A stretch of 8,079 nt of DNA, taken from an uncultured Veillonella sp. GTDB taxonomy: Bacteria > Bacillota > Negativicutes > Veillonellales > Veillonellaceae. Positions 1-5,434 of this stretch are shown here, piece after piece. The stretch is taken from contig URPT01000073.1 of assembly GCA_900549845.1 (NCBI GenBank), positions 1 through 8,079 of the forward strand, written 5' to 3'. Position 1 is the stretch's first letter. Each line of letters opens with the position of its first letter. Made by a program: the position numbers and the translations under genes. The notes below the pieces were generated by a model. That model had not been told where the DNA came from. It saw only the letters and a program-made list of their open reading frames with translations, and ran no database searches.

Positions 1-182
1 GGCATACCTGTATGCTTCATACATTCAATCAATTCTAACCAATCCATATCTTCATCATGGAATACACGGATACCACCAGCAGAACGTTCTACGAAGGGCA
101 ATAGACCTTCTTTATCATAGTAACGCAATGTAGAAGGTGCCACATTTAGTTTTTTTGCGATTTCGCCAACAGTATATGTCAT
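1..182 (-). CDS. MerR-family transcriptional regulator, N-terminal part (cut by window edge)
   Basis: The minus strand reads inward from ATG at 182-180 and gives 60 residues before the window ends. It begins MTYTVGEIAKKLNVAPSTLR and continues YYDKEGLLPFVERS, then GGIRVFHDEDMDWLELIECM. This is the MerR winged helix-turn-helix: the HTH lies at about residues 4-24, the YYDKEGLL signature at about 21-28, and the wing with R-x-F-H-D-E-D at about 38-46. The C-terminal effector-binding part is outside the window, so the inducer cannot be read; the DNA-binding part resembles the AdhR/NmlR/YyaN-type subgroup. An in-frame ATG lies seven codons upstream, but the AAAGGAGGT Shine-Dalgarno sits between the two, which favours the start at 182. 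The gene is divergent from the DXS-like gene and shares its control region. MerR proteins bind as dimers and activate promoters with long spacers. The family call is firm; the subgroup is inferred. Confidence 0.93.
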   Translation of the reverse strand, partial: MTYTVGEIAKKLNVAPSTLRYYDKEGLLPFVERSAGGIRVFHDEDMDWLELIECMKHTGM

Positions 183-251
183 AGGACCTCCTTTTGGGTT
201 CATATTAAATTCGTAAAAGATTTAGTGTCAGGAGTAATGTATTAAGCGTAT

Positions 252-282
252 AATATACGTATATTTTTAAGGTTAGAGTTAA
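252..282 (-). promoter_or_regulatory. Candidate promoter of the merR gene
   Basis: On the minus strand, TTAACT (282-277) is followed after 19 bp by TATATT (257-252), about 70 bp upstream of the merR start. The -10 falls inside a perfect 14-bp palindrome, AATATACGTATATT (252-265). The region is AT-rich and offers other hexamers, including TATTAT at 255-250, so the exact elements are uncertain. The degenerate operator copy at 265-284 overlaps this -35, which would fit autoregulation. Confidence 0.35.
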
Positions 283-284
283 GT
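265..284 (-). promoter_or_regulatory. Degenerate inverted copy of the MerR-type operator
   Basis: Read on the minus strand, this 20-bp stretch (ACTTAACTCTAACCTTAAAA) matches the main operator at 301-320 (plus strand) at 15 of 20 positions. The left half ACTTAA and the core CTAAC are retained, and the right half is weaker. The two copies face opposite ways with centres 36 bp apart, one next to each divergent promoter. It may be a lower-affinity site for regulating merR itself. The sequence similarity is observed; binding is inferred. Confidence 0.35.
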
Positions 285-297
285 TTTACGTTCTCGC

Positions 298-328
298 TTG
301 ACTTAAACCTAACTTTAAGTTCTATACT
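298..328 (+). promoter_or_regulatory. MerR-type promoter with 19-bp spacer for the DXS-like gene
   Basis: TTGACT (298-303) and TATACT (323-328) are separated by exactly 19 bp. A 19-20 bp spacer is the hallmark of promoters activated by MerR-family proteins, which untwist the DNA to realign the two elements. Transcription should start near 335, leaving a leader of about 88 nt before the start codon at 424. The divergently encoded MerR protein is the obvious candidate activator. Confidence 0.72.
301..320 (+). promoter_or_regulatory. Operator dyad between -35 and -10, AdhR/NmlR-like
   Basis: ACTTAAA (301-307) and TTTAAGT (314-320) form perfect 7-bp inverted arms around CCTAAC, centred inside the 19-bp spacer. 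Written as CTTAAAC-N4-CTTTAAG, it differs at one position from the CTTAAAG-N4-CTTTAAG site I recall for Bacillus subtilis AdhR, an aldehyde-responsive MerR/NmlR-type regulator. The dyad and its placement are directly visible. Assignment to the neighbouring MerR protein is a strong inference, and the inducer class is a weaker one. Confidence 0.65.
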
Positions 329-367
329 TATTACATGCTGGACATACAGTATAGCACGGTTAGTAAT

Positions 368-395
368 ACAATACAAATTCTAGAGGTTGTATTGT
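368..395 (+). other. Hairpin in the leader of the DXS-like gene
   Basis: ACAATACAA (368-376) and TTGTATTGT (387-395) form a perfect 9-bp stem with a 10-nt loop. It lies inside the predicted leader, 28 nt before the start codon. No T-tract follows, so it is not a terminator. It could affect mRNA stability or translation, or it could be chance in AT-rich DNA. Confidence 0.4.
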
Positions 396-411
396 TATAT
401 GACACCTAATG

Positions 412-417
412 AAAGGA
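412..417 (+). promoter_or_regulatory. Ribosome binding site that decides the DXS-like start
   Basis: AAAGGA sits 6 nt before ATG 424. The upstream in-frame ATG at 409 has no Shine-Dalgarno before it and itself overlaps this site, so translation most likely begins at 424. Confidence 0.75.
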
Positions 418-423
418 ACACAT

Positions 424-2181
424 ATGAACTTAATTGATATAAAATCTCCAGCCGATTTAAAAGGCTTATCCATTGCTGAATTAACAGATTTAACAGCACA
501 GGCTCGTCAAGCTCTCATGACAAAGGTCTCTGAGCACGGTGGTCATTTTGGTCCACCTATGGGGGCAGCAGAAATAATTATGGCCTTACACTATGTATTT
601 AACTCTCCTGTAGATAAAATCGTATATGACGTATCTCATCAGTCCTATGTACATAAGATGGTTACCGGTCGTGCATTGGCGTTCTTAGATCACGATTATT
701 ATGATGATGTAACGGGCTATACAGATCCTACTGAAAGTGAGCATGATTTCTTTAACATTGGTCATACGTCCACATCTATCTCCTTAGCATCTGGCCTGGC
801 TACTGCTCGAAATTTAAAGGGCGACTCTGAAAATATTATTGCTATCATTGGTGATGGTTCTTTATCTGGTGGGGAAGCCTTTGAAGGTCTAGATTATGCG
901 GCCACATTAGATAGTAATATGATTATTATCGTTAACGATAATGACCAATCCATTGCAGAAAACCATGGTGGTTTGTATCGTGGCCTTCGTGAATTACGCC
1001 AGACTAATGGTGAAAGCTCTAATAATATTTTTAAGGCCCTTGGTTTAGACTATCGTTTTGTAGCAAAGGGTAATGATTTAGAAACATTGATCAATGTATT
1101 CAAGGATGTAAAAGACATTGATCATCCAATCGTTTTACACATCGTTACTCAAAAGGGTAAGGGTTATGCCATTGCAGAGCAAAATAAAGAGGCCTTCCAC
1201 TGGACAATGCCTTTTGATTTAGAAACAGGTAAACTCAAAAAGGAACATCATGGTCCGACCTATGCTGGTACAATTGCGGACTATTTGATGGAACAAATTA
1301 AAGTAGATCCAACAGTGGTAGCTATTAATGCAGGGACACCAGGTGGCTTCGGCTTTAACGCTGAATGGCGTAACGAAGCTGGTAAACAATATATCGACGT
1401 AGGCATTGCGGAAGAACATGCCATTGCAATGAGTTCTGGTATTGCAAAAAATGGCGGTAAGCCAGTGTTCAGTGTAGATAGTACCTTCTTACAACGCGCT
1501 TATGACCAATTGGTTCAAGATCTTTGCGTCAATAATAACAGTGCAGTCATCATCAATCATATGGCATCTGTATATGGAATGAACGATGTCACGCATTTAG
1601 GGTTCTTTGATATACCTATGCTTACTAGCATTCCTAATTTAGTATACTTAGCACCTACTAGTAATGAAGAACTATTGGCTATGACTGAATATGCTGTGCA
1701 TCAACATGAGTATCCTGTGGCAATTCGTGTTCCTGTAGGTGAATTTATATCTACTGGTGAAGCTGATACGACTGATTACAGTATTTTAAATAAATCTGAA
1801 GTGACTCGTCGTGGTGAACGCATTGCCTTATTAGGCCTTGGTAATTTCTATCATCTAGCTAATCAAGTGGCTGATGAATTGGCTAAAGACGGTATTAACG
1901 CAACCGTAGTTAACCCTAAATTTGCTTCTGGTCTTGATGAAGCATTACTGGAAGAATTGAAAGCAAATCATTCCGTAGTATTTACTTTGGAAGATGGTGT
2001 AGTTGAAGGCGGTTGGGGGCAACGTATCGCTAGTTTCTATGGTCCATCTGATGTGCGCGTTAAAAACTATGGTATTGCTAAAGAATTCCACGATCGTTAT
2101 GATGCAACAGAATTGTTACGAGAAAATGGTGTTTCTTTAGAGCAAATTGTGGCTGATGCAAAACAAATTTTATCCGTTTAG
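424..2181 (+). CDS. DXS-like / transketolase-family ThDP enzyme (divergent 1-deoxyxylulose-5-phosphate synthase paralogue)
   Basis: This 585-residue protein has the DXS domain order: N-terminal ThDP-binding domain (about 25-260), pyrimidine-binding domain (about 275-440) and transketolase C-terminal domain (about 460-580). Visible DXS motifs are GGHFGPPMG (39-47), YDVSHQSYVHK (68-78), GHTSTS (113-118), the ThDP/metal motif GDGSLSGG (143-150) with N171, the catalytic-glutamate motif GIAEEHA (327-333, E330) and STFLQRAYDQ (353-362). True DXS is about 620 residues and catalyses pyruvate plus glyceraldehyde 3-phosphate to DXP. Here the linker after the first domain is some 40 residues shorter. 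By eye against E. coli DXS, Tyr392 is replaced by D352, Arg420 by M380, Asp427 by N387 and Arg478 by V438, while Arg398 (R358) and His431 (H391) remain. Acceptor specificity may therefore differ. It is a single-gene unit with a MerR-type promoter in front and a terminator behind. No other isoprenoid genes are nearby, so I see it as a paralogue and not the housekeeping dxs. Family is certain; substrate is unknown. Confidence 0.9.
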   Translation: MNLIDIKSPADLKGLSIAELTDLTAQARQALMTKVSEHGGHFGPPMGAAEIIMALHYVFNSPVDKIVYDVSHQSYVHKMVTGRALAFLDHDYYDDVTGYTDPTESEHDFFNIGHTSTSISLASGLATARNLKGDSENIIAIIGDGSLSGGEAFEGLDYAATLDSNMIIIVNDNDQSIAENHGGLYRGLRELRQTNGESSNNIFKALGLDYRFVAKGNDLETLINVFKDVKDIDHPIVLHIVTQKGKGYAIAEQNKEAFHWTMPFDLETGKLKKEHHGPTYAGTIADYLMEQIKVDPTVVAINAGTPGGFGFNAEWRNEAGKQYIDVGIAEEHAIAMSSGIAKNGGKPVFSVDSTFLQRAYDQLVQDLCVNNNSAVIINHMASVYGMNDVTHLGFFDIPMLTSIPNLVYLAPTSNEELLAMTEYAVHQHEYPVAIRVPVGEFISTGEADTTDYSILNKSEVTRRGERIALLGLGNFYHLANQVADELAKDGINATVVNPKFASGLDEALLEELKANHSVVFTLEDGVVEGGWGQRIASFYGPSDVRVKNYGIAKEFHDRYDATELLRENGVSLEQIVADAKQILSV

Positions 2182-2216
2182 TTTGATAAAATATTAAATA
2201 AATAATTTTATCTACA

Positions 2217-2264
2217 AATGCAGTAGAAATATGGTTTTGCCCTGTTTCTACTGCATTGCTTTTT
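2217..2264 (+). terminator. Rho-independent terminator after the DXS-like gene
   Basis: AATGCAGTAGAAA (2217-2229) pairs perfectly over 13 bp with TTTCTACTGCATT (2245-2257). The 15-nt loop contains a small GG/CC inner stem. A GCTTTTT tail ends at 2264. It closes the DXS-like unit 36 bp after the stop codon. Confidence 0.85.
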
Positions 2265-2342
2265 GTTCTATATTTTATAAAAATATAAAATTTGTTAAAA
2301 GATTATAGATTTTTTTCGAATAGGACTATAAAAATTAGATGA

Positions 2343-2426
2343 AGTATTATATAATATTATCTACAGTATGTATTACAGTAGAACAAGTTTGTTGTTAATG
2401 TACAAAAATATCACAGTATTATATAA
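2343..2426 (+). promoter_or_regulatory. AT-rich promoter region of the exported CMD-like gene, with a 12-bp direct repeat
   Basis: AGTATTATATAA occurs twice, at 2343-2354 and 2415-2426. The first copy overlaps a perfect TATAAT (2350-2355); the second contains TATTAT (2417-2422), with TTGTTA at 2392-2397 as a possible -35 at 19 bp. Neither has a convincing -35 at 17 bp, so the promoter of the following gene is likely here but cannot be placed exactly. Confidence 0.35.
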
Positions 2427-2459
2427 GTAAGTATTAATGAAAAGGGAGATTGTAAGACG

Positions 2460-3143
2460 TTGAAAAAAGTATTAACCTTAACATTAGCCGTGGCCATCGT
2501 CGCCGGTGGCTATATGTCTGAGGCTAATGGGGCGGGAGAACAGCCTTCTAAGCAGGCACCGTCTATATCTGAGATAAACATATATACGCCTAAAGAACTC
2601 AATGCACGTCAAAAAGACTTGGTTGATATCGGTCGCTATACGGCATCCGGTGATCAAGGTGCATTGAAAAGTACAATCGCCTCTGCTATTGAGCGAGGTA
2701 CGTTGACACCGCAAGAGGTGAGTATTGCGATTCGTCAACTTTACTCTGCTGCTGGTTTAAAGCAAATGAATGCAGCATTAGCTACATTTGATCAATTACG
2801 TGAGGAGCGTCCTGAGTTTGGCGCTGATTACGAAAAAATGGTTCCAAAGCAAACTGGACTTAGTGCTTTATTGGGGAATGGCACTAATGGGGCTGCTTTG
2901 GCTAAGGCTAAAAATGAGGATACAAAAGAAGCGGTTCAATACAATACGTTCCGTATGAAGAAACCAAAACCGCAAAATCGTAATCGCTCTCGCCTTGGTA
3001 AGTTGGACCGTGAATTGGTCGCTGCCGCAGCTTTAGGTACGCGTGTAGGTAAAAATAATCTATTCGCTGCATCTGAAAAGAGTTTATCTGAGCTAGGCCT
3101 CAGCAAATATCAAATTGAAAATCTTGAATCTTTGATTTTCTAA
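2460..3143 (+). CDS. Exported carboxymuconolactone-decarboxylase-like (CMD/AhpD-like) protein
   Basis: A 227-residue protein starting with TTG; no ATG or GTG start is available, and AAGGGAG lies 11 nt upstream, a slightly long spacing. Residues 1-24 are a signal peptide: the basic start MKK, a hydrophobic core LTLTLAVAIVAGG, and a likely cut near EANG-AGE. Residues 46-115 resemble the CMD helical domain: LNARQKDLVDIGRY, then a helix ending AIERGTLTPQEVSIAIRQLY and the AGLKQMNAALATF segment that corresponds to the G-x-x-x-A-L-N-A region of the family. A charged linker rich in K, P, N and R (about 150-180) follows. Residues 181-224 (LDRELVAAAALGTR, then LSELGLSKYQIENLESLI) look like the first helices of a second, incomplete CMD unit. 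The protein has no cysteine, so the AhpD CxxC thiol mechanism is excluded. It probably acts in the cell envelope. Substrate and role are unknown. It is monocistronic with a terminator right after it. Confidence 0.75.
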   Translation: MKKVLTLTLAVAIVAGGYMSEANGAGEQPSKQAPSISEINIYTPKELNARQKDLVDIGRYTASGDQGALKSTIASAIERGTLTPQEVSIAIRQLYSAAGLKQMNAALATFDQLREERPEFGADYEKMVPKQTGLSALLGNGTNGAALAKAKNEDTKEAVQYNTFRMKKPKPQNRNRSRLGKLDRELVAAAALGTRVGKNNLFAASEKSLSELGLSKYQIENLESLIF

Positions 3144-3149
3144 GAATAT

Positions 3150-3182
3150 AAAGACCTACTTCCAAAGAAGTAGGTCTTTTTT
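3150..3182 (+). terminator. Rho-independent terminator after the CMD-like gene
   Basis: AAAGACCTACTTC (3150-3162) and GAAGTAGGTCTTT (3167-3179) form a perfect 13-bp stem with loop CAAA, running into six T's (3177-3182). It begins 7 bp after the stop codon. Confidence 0.93.
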
Positions 3183-3206
3183 GTATGGTCGATAAGGGAA
3201 ATGTAA

Positions 3207-3235
3207 TTGACGTTTAACTCCCCCTTTTCTATAAT
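3207..3235 (+). promoter_or_regulatory. Sigma70-type promoter of the trmB-ftsW operon
   Basis: TTGACG (3207-3212) and a perfect TATAAT (3230-3235) are separated by 17 bp, close to consensus. Transcription should start near 3242, giving a leader of about 78 nt. It follows directly after the preceding terminator, as expected for a new unit, and suggests strong constitutive expression. Confidence 0.82.
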
Positions 3236-3279
3236 TAATAAGATAGGTATATGACCTGTAATAATAGACATAATTAATG

Positions 3280-3309
3280 ATTAATATAGATGTAATTAAT
3301 ATAGATGTA
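3280..3309 (+). repeat. Perfect 15-bp tandem duplication in the trmB leader
   Basis: ATTAATATAGATGTA occurs twice head to tail (3280-3294 and 3295-3309). The second copy ends at the first base of the AAGGAG ribosome binding site (3309-3314). This is a recent-looking short duplication inside the untranslated leader. It could change leader length or structure, and copy number may differ between strains. Confidence 0.9.
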
Positions 3310-3319
3310 AGGAGAAAGT

Positions 3320-3979
3320 ATGCGCCTTCGTAGAAAACCGTGGATTGATGAAGCTATCCACGAATATGACTCTCATATCATTTTGTCTGGTCAAGAACAG
3401 TACAAGGGCAAATGGCGTGAGTTATTTGCCCATCCTGAACGTCCATTATATATGGAACTTGGAACAGGTAAGGGACGTTTTATTGCAGGCATGTCTGAAG
3501 CGTATCCAGATGCTAACTTTGTAGGTTTTGAAGTGCAAATTGGCGTAATTTATTATGCGGCTCAAAAGATTTTTGAAGCAGAGCGTGATAATGCTAAGGT
3601 ATCTCTCTTTGATATCGCTGGCATTGAAGAGGTTGTAGCGCCTGGTGAAGTAGATCGTTTTTATATCAACTTCTGTGATCCATGGCCTAAGGCGAAACAT
3701 GCAAAACGTCGCCTTACATACCACACATTCCTTGACCGCTATGCTCGTCTTTTAAAAGATGGTGGGGAAGTGCACTTCAAGACAGATAATGAAGGTTTAT
3801 TTATGTTCTCTCTTGAAGAATTCAAAGAATGTGGATGGGAACTTAAGAATGTAACCTATGACTTACATAGCACAGACCTTCCAAATGTAAAAACTGAGTA
3901 TGAAGAGAAGTTCAGTGCTAAAGGGCAACCTATTTTCCGCTTAGAAGCAATTAAGCCAAAAGTACAAAAGGAGGCTTAA
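3320..3979 (+). CDS. trmB: tRNA (guanine-N7-)-methyltransferase TrmB
   Basis: TrmB transfers a methyl group from S-adenosylmethionine to N7 of guanine 46 in the variable loop of tRNAs, in the cytoplasm. The 219-residue length is normal for bacterial TrmB. The SAM-binding motif is MELGTGKGRFI (45-55), with FVGFEVQ (67-73) forming the next SAM-contact strand. The family signature FYINFCDPWPKAKHAKRR is at 114-131, with D120 in the catalytic/tRNA-binding stretch. HFKTDN (152-157) and the C-terminal TEYEEKF (192-198) complete the TrmB pattern. The start ATG has AAGGAG 5 nt upstream. It is the first gene of an operon with the SEDS gene that follows 1 bp later. Nothing in the protein looks truncated or unusual. 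Confidence 0.97.
   Translation: MRLRRKPWIDEAIHEYDSHIILSGQEQYKGKWRELFAHPERPLYMELGTGKGRFIAGMSEAYPDANFVGFEVQIGVIYYAAQKIFEAERDNAKVSLFDIAGIEEVVAPGEVDRFYINFCDPWPKAKHAKRRLTYHTFLDRYARLLKDGGEVHFKTDNEGLFMFSLEEFKECGWELKNVTYDLHSTDLPNVKTEYEEKFSAKGQPIFRLEAIKPKVQKEA
3967..3974 (+). promoter_or_regulatory. Ribosome binding site of the ftsW-like gene, inside the end of trmB
   Basis: AAAGGAGG lies within the last codons of trmB, 6 nt before ATG 3981, and the trmB stop TAA (3977-3979) falls in the spacer. Ribosomes finishing trmB therefore stop on top of the next initiation site, which implies translational coupling. Confidence 0.85.
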
Positions 3980-3980
3980 T

Positions 3981-5324
3981 ATGGAAACACCGAATAAGGG
4001 GGATAGTCGGTGGGGCTCACTCTTTAAAAATGATTTACAAGGTATGCTCTTACCTATATTGCTCATCACGATTATAGGTAGTGTAAATATCTTCAGTGCC
4101 ACCTATATAAGCTCTATTTACGAAAATACAGGGCTCTTAGGCTACTTTACAAAACATATGGGGTTCCTATTGTTTTCAATGGCAATAGGTGTAGTGTTAT
4201 ATCGGTATGATTATAGACAACTACAAAAGCCACATATGTTGCAACGCATCATGATTGTAACACTCATAGGTATGGTGTTAGTCCTAGTGGCTGGCTCTGT
4301 CATTAATGGTGCTCGCCGGTGGATTGTTATCGGTCCCGTATCGATACAGCCATCGGAATTTGCTAAGTTAGCGGCCATAATATGGACATCGGCTAAGTTG
4401 AGTACTATGAGAAAATGGGGAAAAGCGAGATATAATAATCCACTAACGAATTTACAAGGTTATGTGGGAGAACGGGTAGGTTATATGTTGCCAATGTTAG
4501 TTTGGCCTATAATCTTTGCGATTCTAACCATCTTGCAACCAGATATGGGTACTACCGTTCTAATCTTTGGATTCTCCTTCATACTAATTTACTTAGCCGG
4601 CTTTGATGGGCGATTCTTTGGCGGTGCCTTTGCCGTAGCTGGTGTGATAGGCTTCATTGCAGCTCGTATGTCGCCGTATCGTTGGGAACGGATTCAGTCT
4701 TGGTTCGATCCTTGGCCTCATGCTCAAGATATGGGCTATCAAACTGTACAAGGTCTATTGGCCGTAGGTTCTGGTGGTATTCTTGGGGAAGGCTTTATGC
4801 AAGGTACATCTAAGTACTTTTACTTGCCAGAGGCTCATACAGATTTTGCATTTGCCGTGTGGGCTCAAGAAATGGGCTTTGTCGGTGCTGTCTTTGTCGT
4901 TCTCTTGGTAGCGGCCTTTACATACTTTGGTTTCCGCATTGCTAATAAATCTCGTGATGAATTTGGCAGATGGTTAGCTATGGGCATAACCTTGCTCATC
5001 AGTGGACAAGCATTATTTAATATTGCCATGGTTTGCGGTATTATGCCGGTAACAGGTGTGCCTTTGCCATTTATTAGTTATGGTGGTTCTTCATTGTTAA
5101 TGAACTTTATGGCCATAGGCTTGTTAGCTAGTGTTGGTCGCCGTAATGTAGAAGGTGTAAAACAAGTTGGTACGGCTGAGGATTTACCATCCTTGCGTGA
5201 AGAGACACAAAGTCGCTTCAAACCTAAGGCGACTCAAGAAACAGACAAGACTGAAATGCCTGGTCCGTTTAGACCTAGAGAGCCTAGAAGGCCAACGCGT
5301 AGACGTCCGAGACCTAAAAATTGA
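3981..5324 (+). CDS. ftsW: SEDS-family peptidoglycan glycosyltransferase, FtsW-like (FtsW/RodA/SpoVE)
   Basis: SEDS proteins are polytopic inner-membrane enzymes that polymerise lipid II into glycan strands together with a class B penicillin-binding protein; FtsW works in division and RodA in elongation. This 447-residue protein has about ten hydrophobic segments, from about 21-43 to 368-388. Visible signatures are INGARRWI (108-115), SIQPSEFAKL (121-130), LQPDMGT (185-191), PYRWERIQSWFDPW (232-245), GYQTVQGLLAVGSGG (252-266), YLPEAHTDFAFAV (281-293) with the putative catalytic Asp at 288, and LPFISYGGSS (362-371). NGARRW and PYRWERIQSWFDPW are closer to FtsW than RodA, so I lean to FtsW, but motif reading alone does not separate the two securely. 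A cytoplasmic tail from about 389 ends in a dense Arg/Pro stretch (430-446). No class B PBP gene is adjacent. It is co-transcribed with trmB and translationally coupled to it. Confidence 0.93.
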   Translation: METPNKGDSRWGSLFKNDLQGMLLPILLITIIGSVNIFSATYISSIYENTGLLGYFTKHMGFLLFSMAIGVVLYRYDYRQLQKPHMLQRIMIVTLIGMVLVLVAGSVINGARRWIVIGPVSIQPSEFAKLAAIIWTSAKLSTMRKWGKARYNNPLTNLQGYVGERVGYMLPMLVWPIIFAILTILQPDMGTTVLIFGFSFILIYLAGFDGRFFGGAFAVAGVIGFIAARMSPYRWERIQSWFDPWPHAQDMGYQTVQGLLAVGSGGILGEGFMQGTSKYFYLPEAHTDFAFAVWAQEMGFVGAVFVVLLVAAFTYFGFRIANKSRDEFGRWLAMGITLLISGQALFNIAMVCGIMPVTGVPLPFISYGGSSLLMNFMAIGLLASVGRRNVEGVKQVGTAEDLPSLREETQSRFKPKATQETDKTEMPGPFRPREPRRPTRRRPRPKN

Positions 5325-5332
5325 TGTGTAAT

Positions 5333-5401
5333 TCTTATGTTTCATAAGAGTAACATATATGTGTAAAATCCAATGCTATATCATACCGGGTATAGCGTTG
5401 G
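5333..5401 (+). other. Structured leader region upstream of uraA (two hairpins)
   Basis: Two inverted repeats fill the 110-bp gap. TCTTATG (5333-5339) pairs with CATAAGA (5343-5349) over a 3-nt loop. CCAATGCTATA (5370-5380) pairs with TATAGCGTTGG (5391-5401) with one G-T mismatch and a 10-nt loop. Neither is followed by a T-tract, so they are not standard intrinsic terminators. No PyrR-binding consensus was recognised. They may be mRNA-processing or attenuation structures, or the weak 3' end of the preceding operon. Confidence 0.45.
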
Positions 5402-5434
5402 AACCTAGTGTTGTTATTGTGGTGAGAGGAAAAA

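Noticed and set aside
409..423. Upstream ATG giving a five-residue longer DXS-like protein
   Set aside because: It has no ribosome binding site, whereas ATG 424 has AAAGGA at a 6-nt spacing.
1219..1419. Open frame on the minus strand inside the DXS-like gene
   Set aside because: It is the antisense shadow of a clearly conserved coding region, with no family resemblance. The same applies to the minus-strand frames at 2484-2738, 3446-3724, 5455-5658 and 6175-6513.
5370..5401. Intrinsic terminator between the ftsW-like gene and uraA
   Set aside because: The stem is good but no T-tract follows (GGAACCTAG instead), so it is listed only as a structured leader.
5325..5434. PyrR attenuator or purine/preQ1-type riboswitch ahead of uraA
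   Set aside because: No conserved core of these elements was found, and the gap is too short for an attenuator with competing stems.
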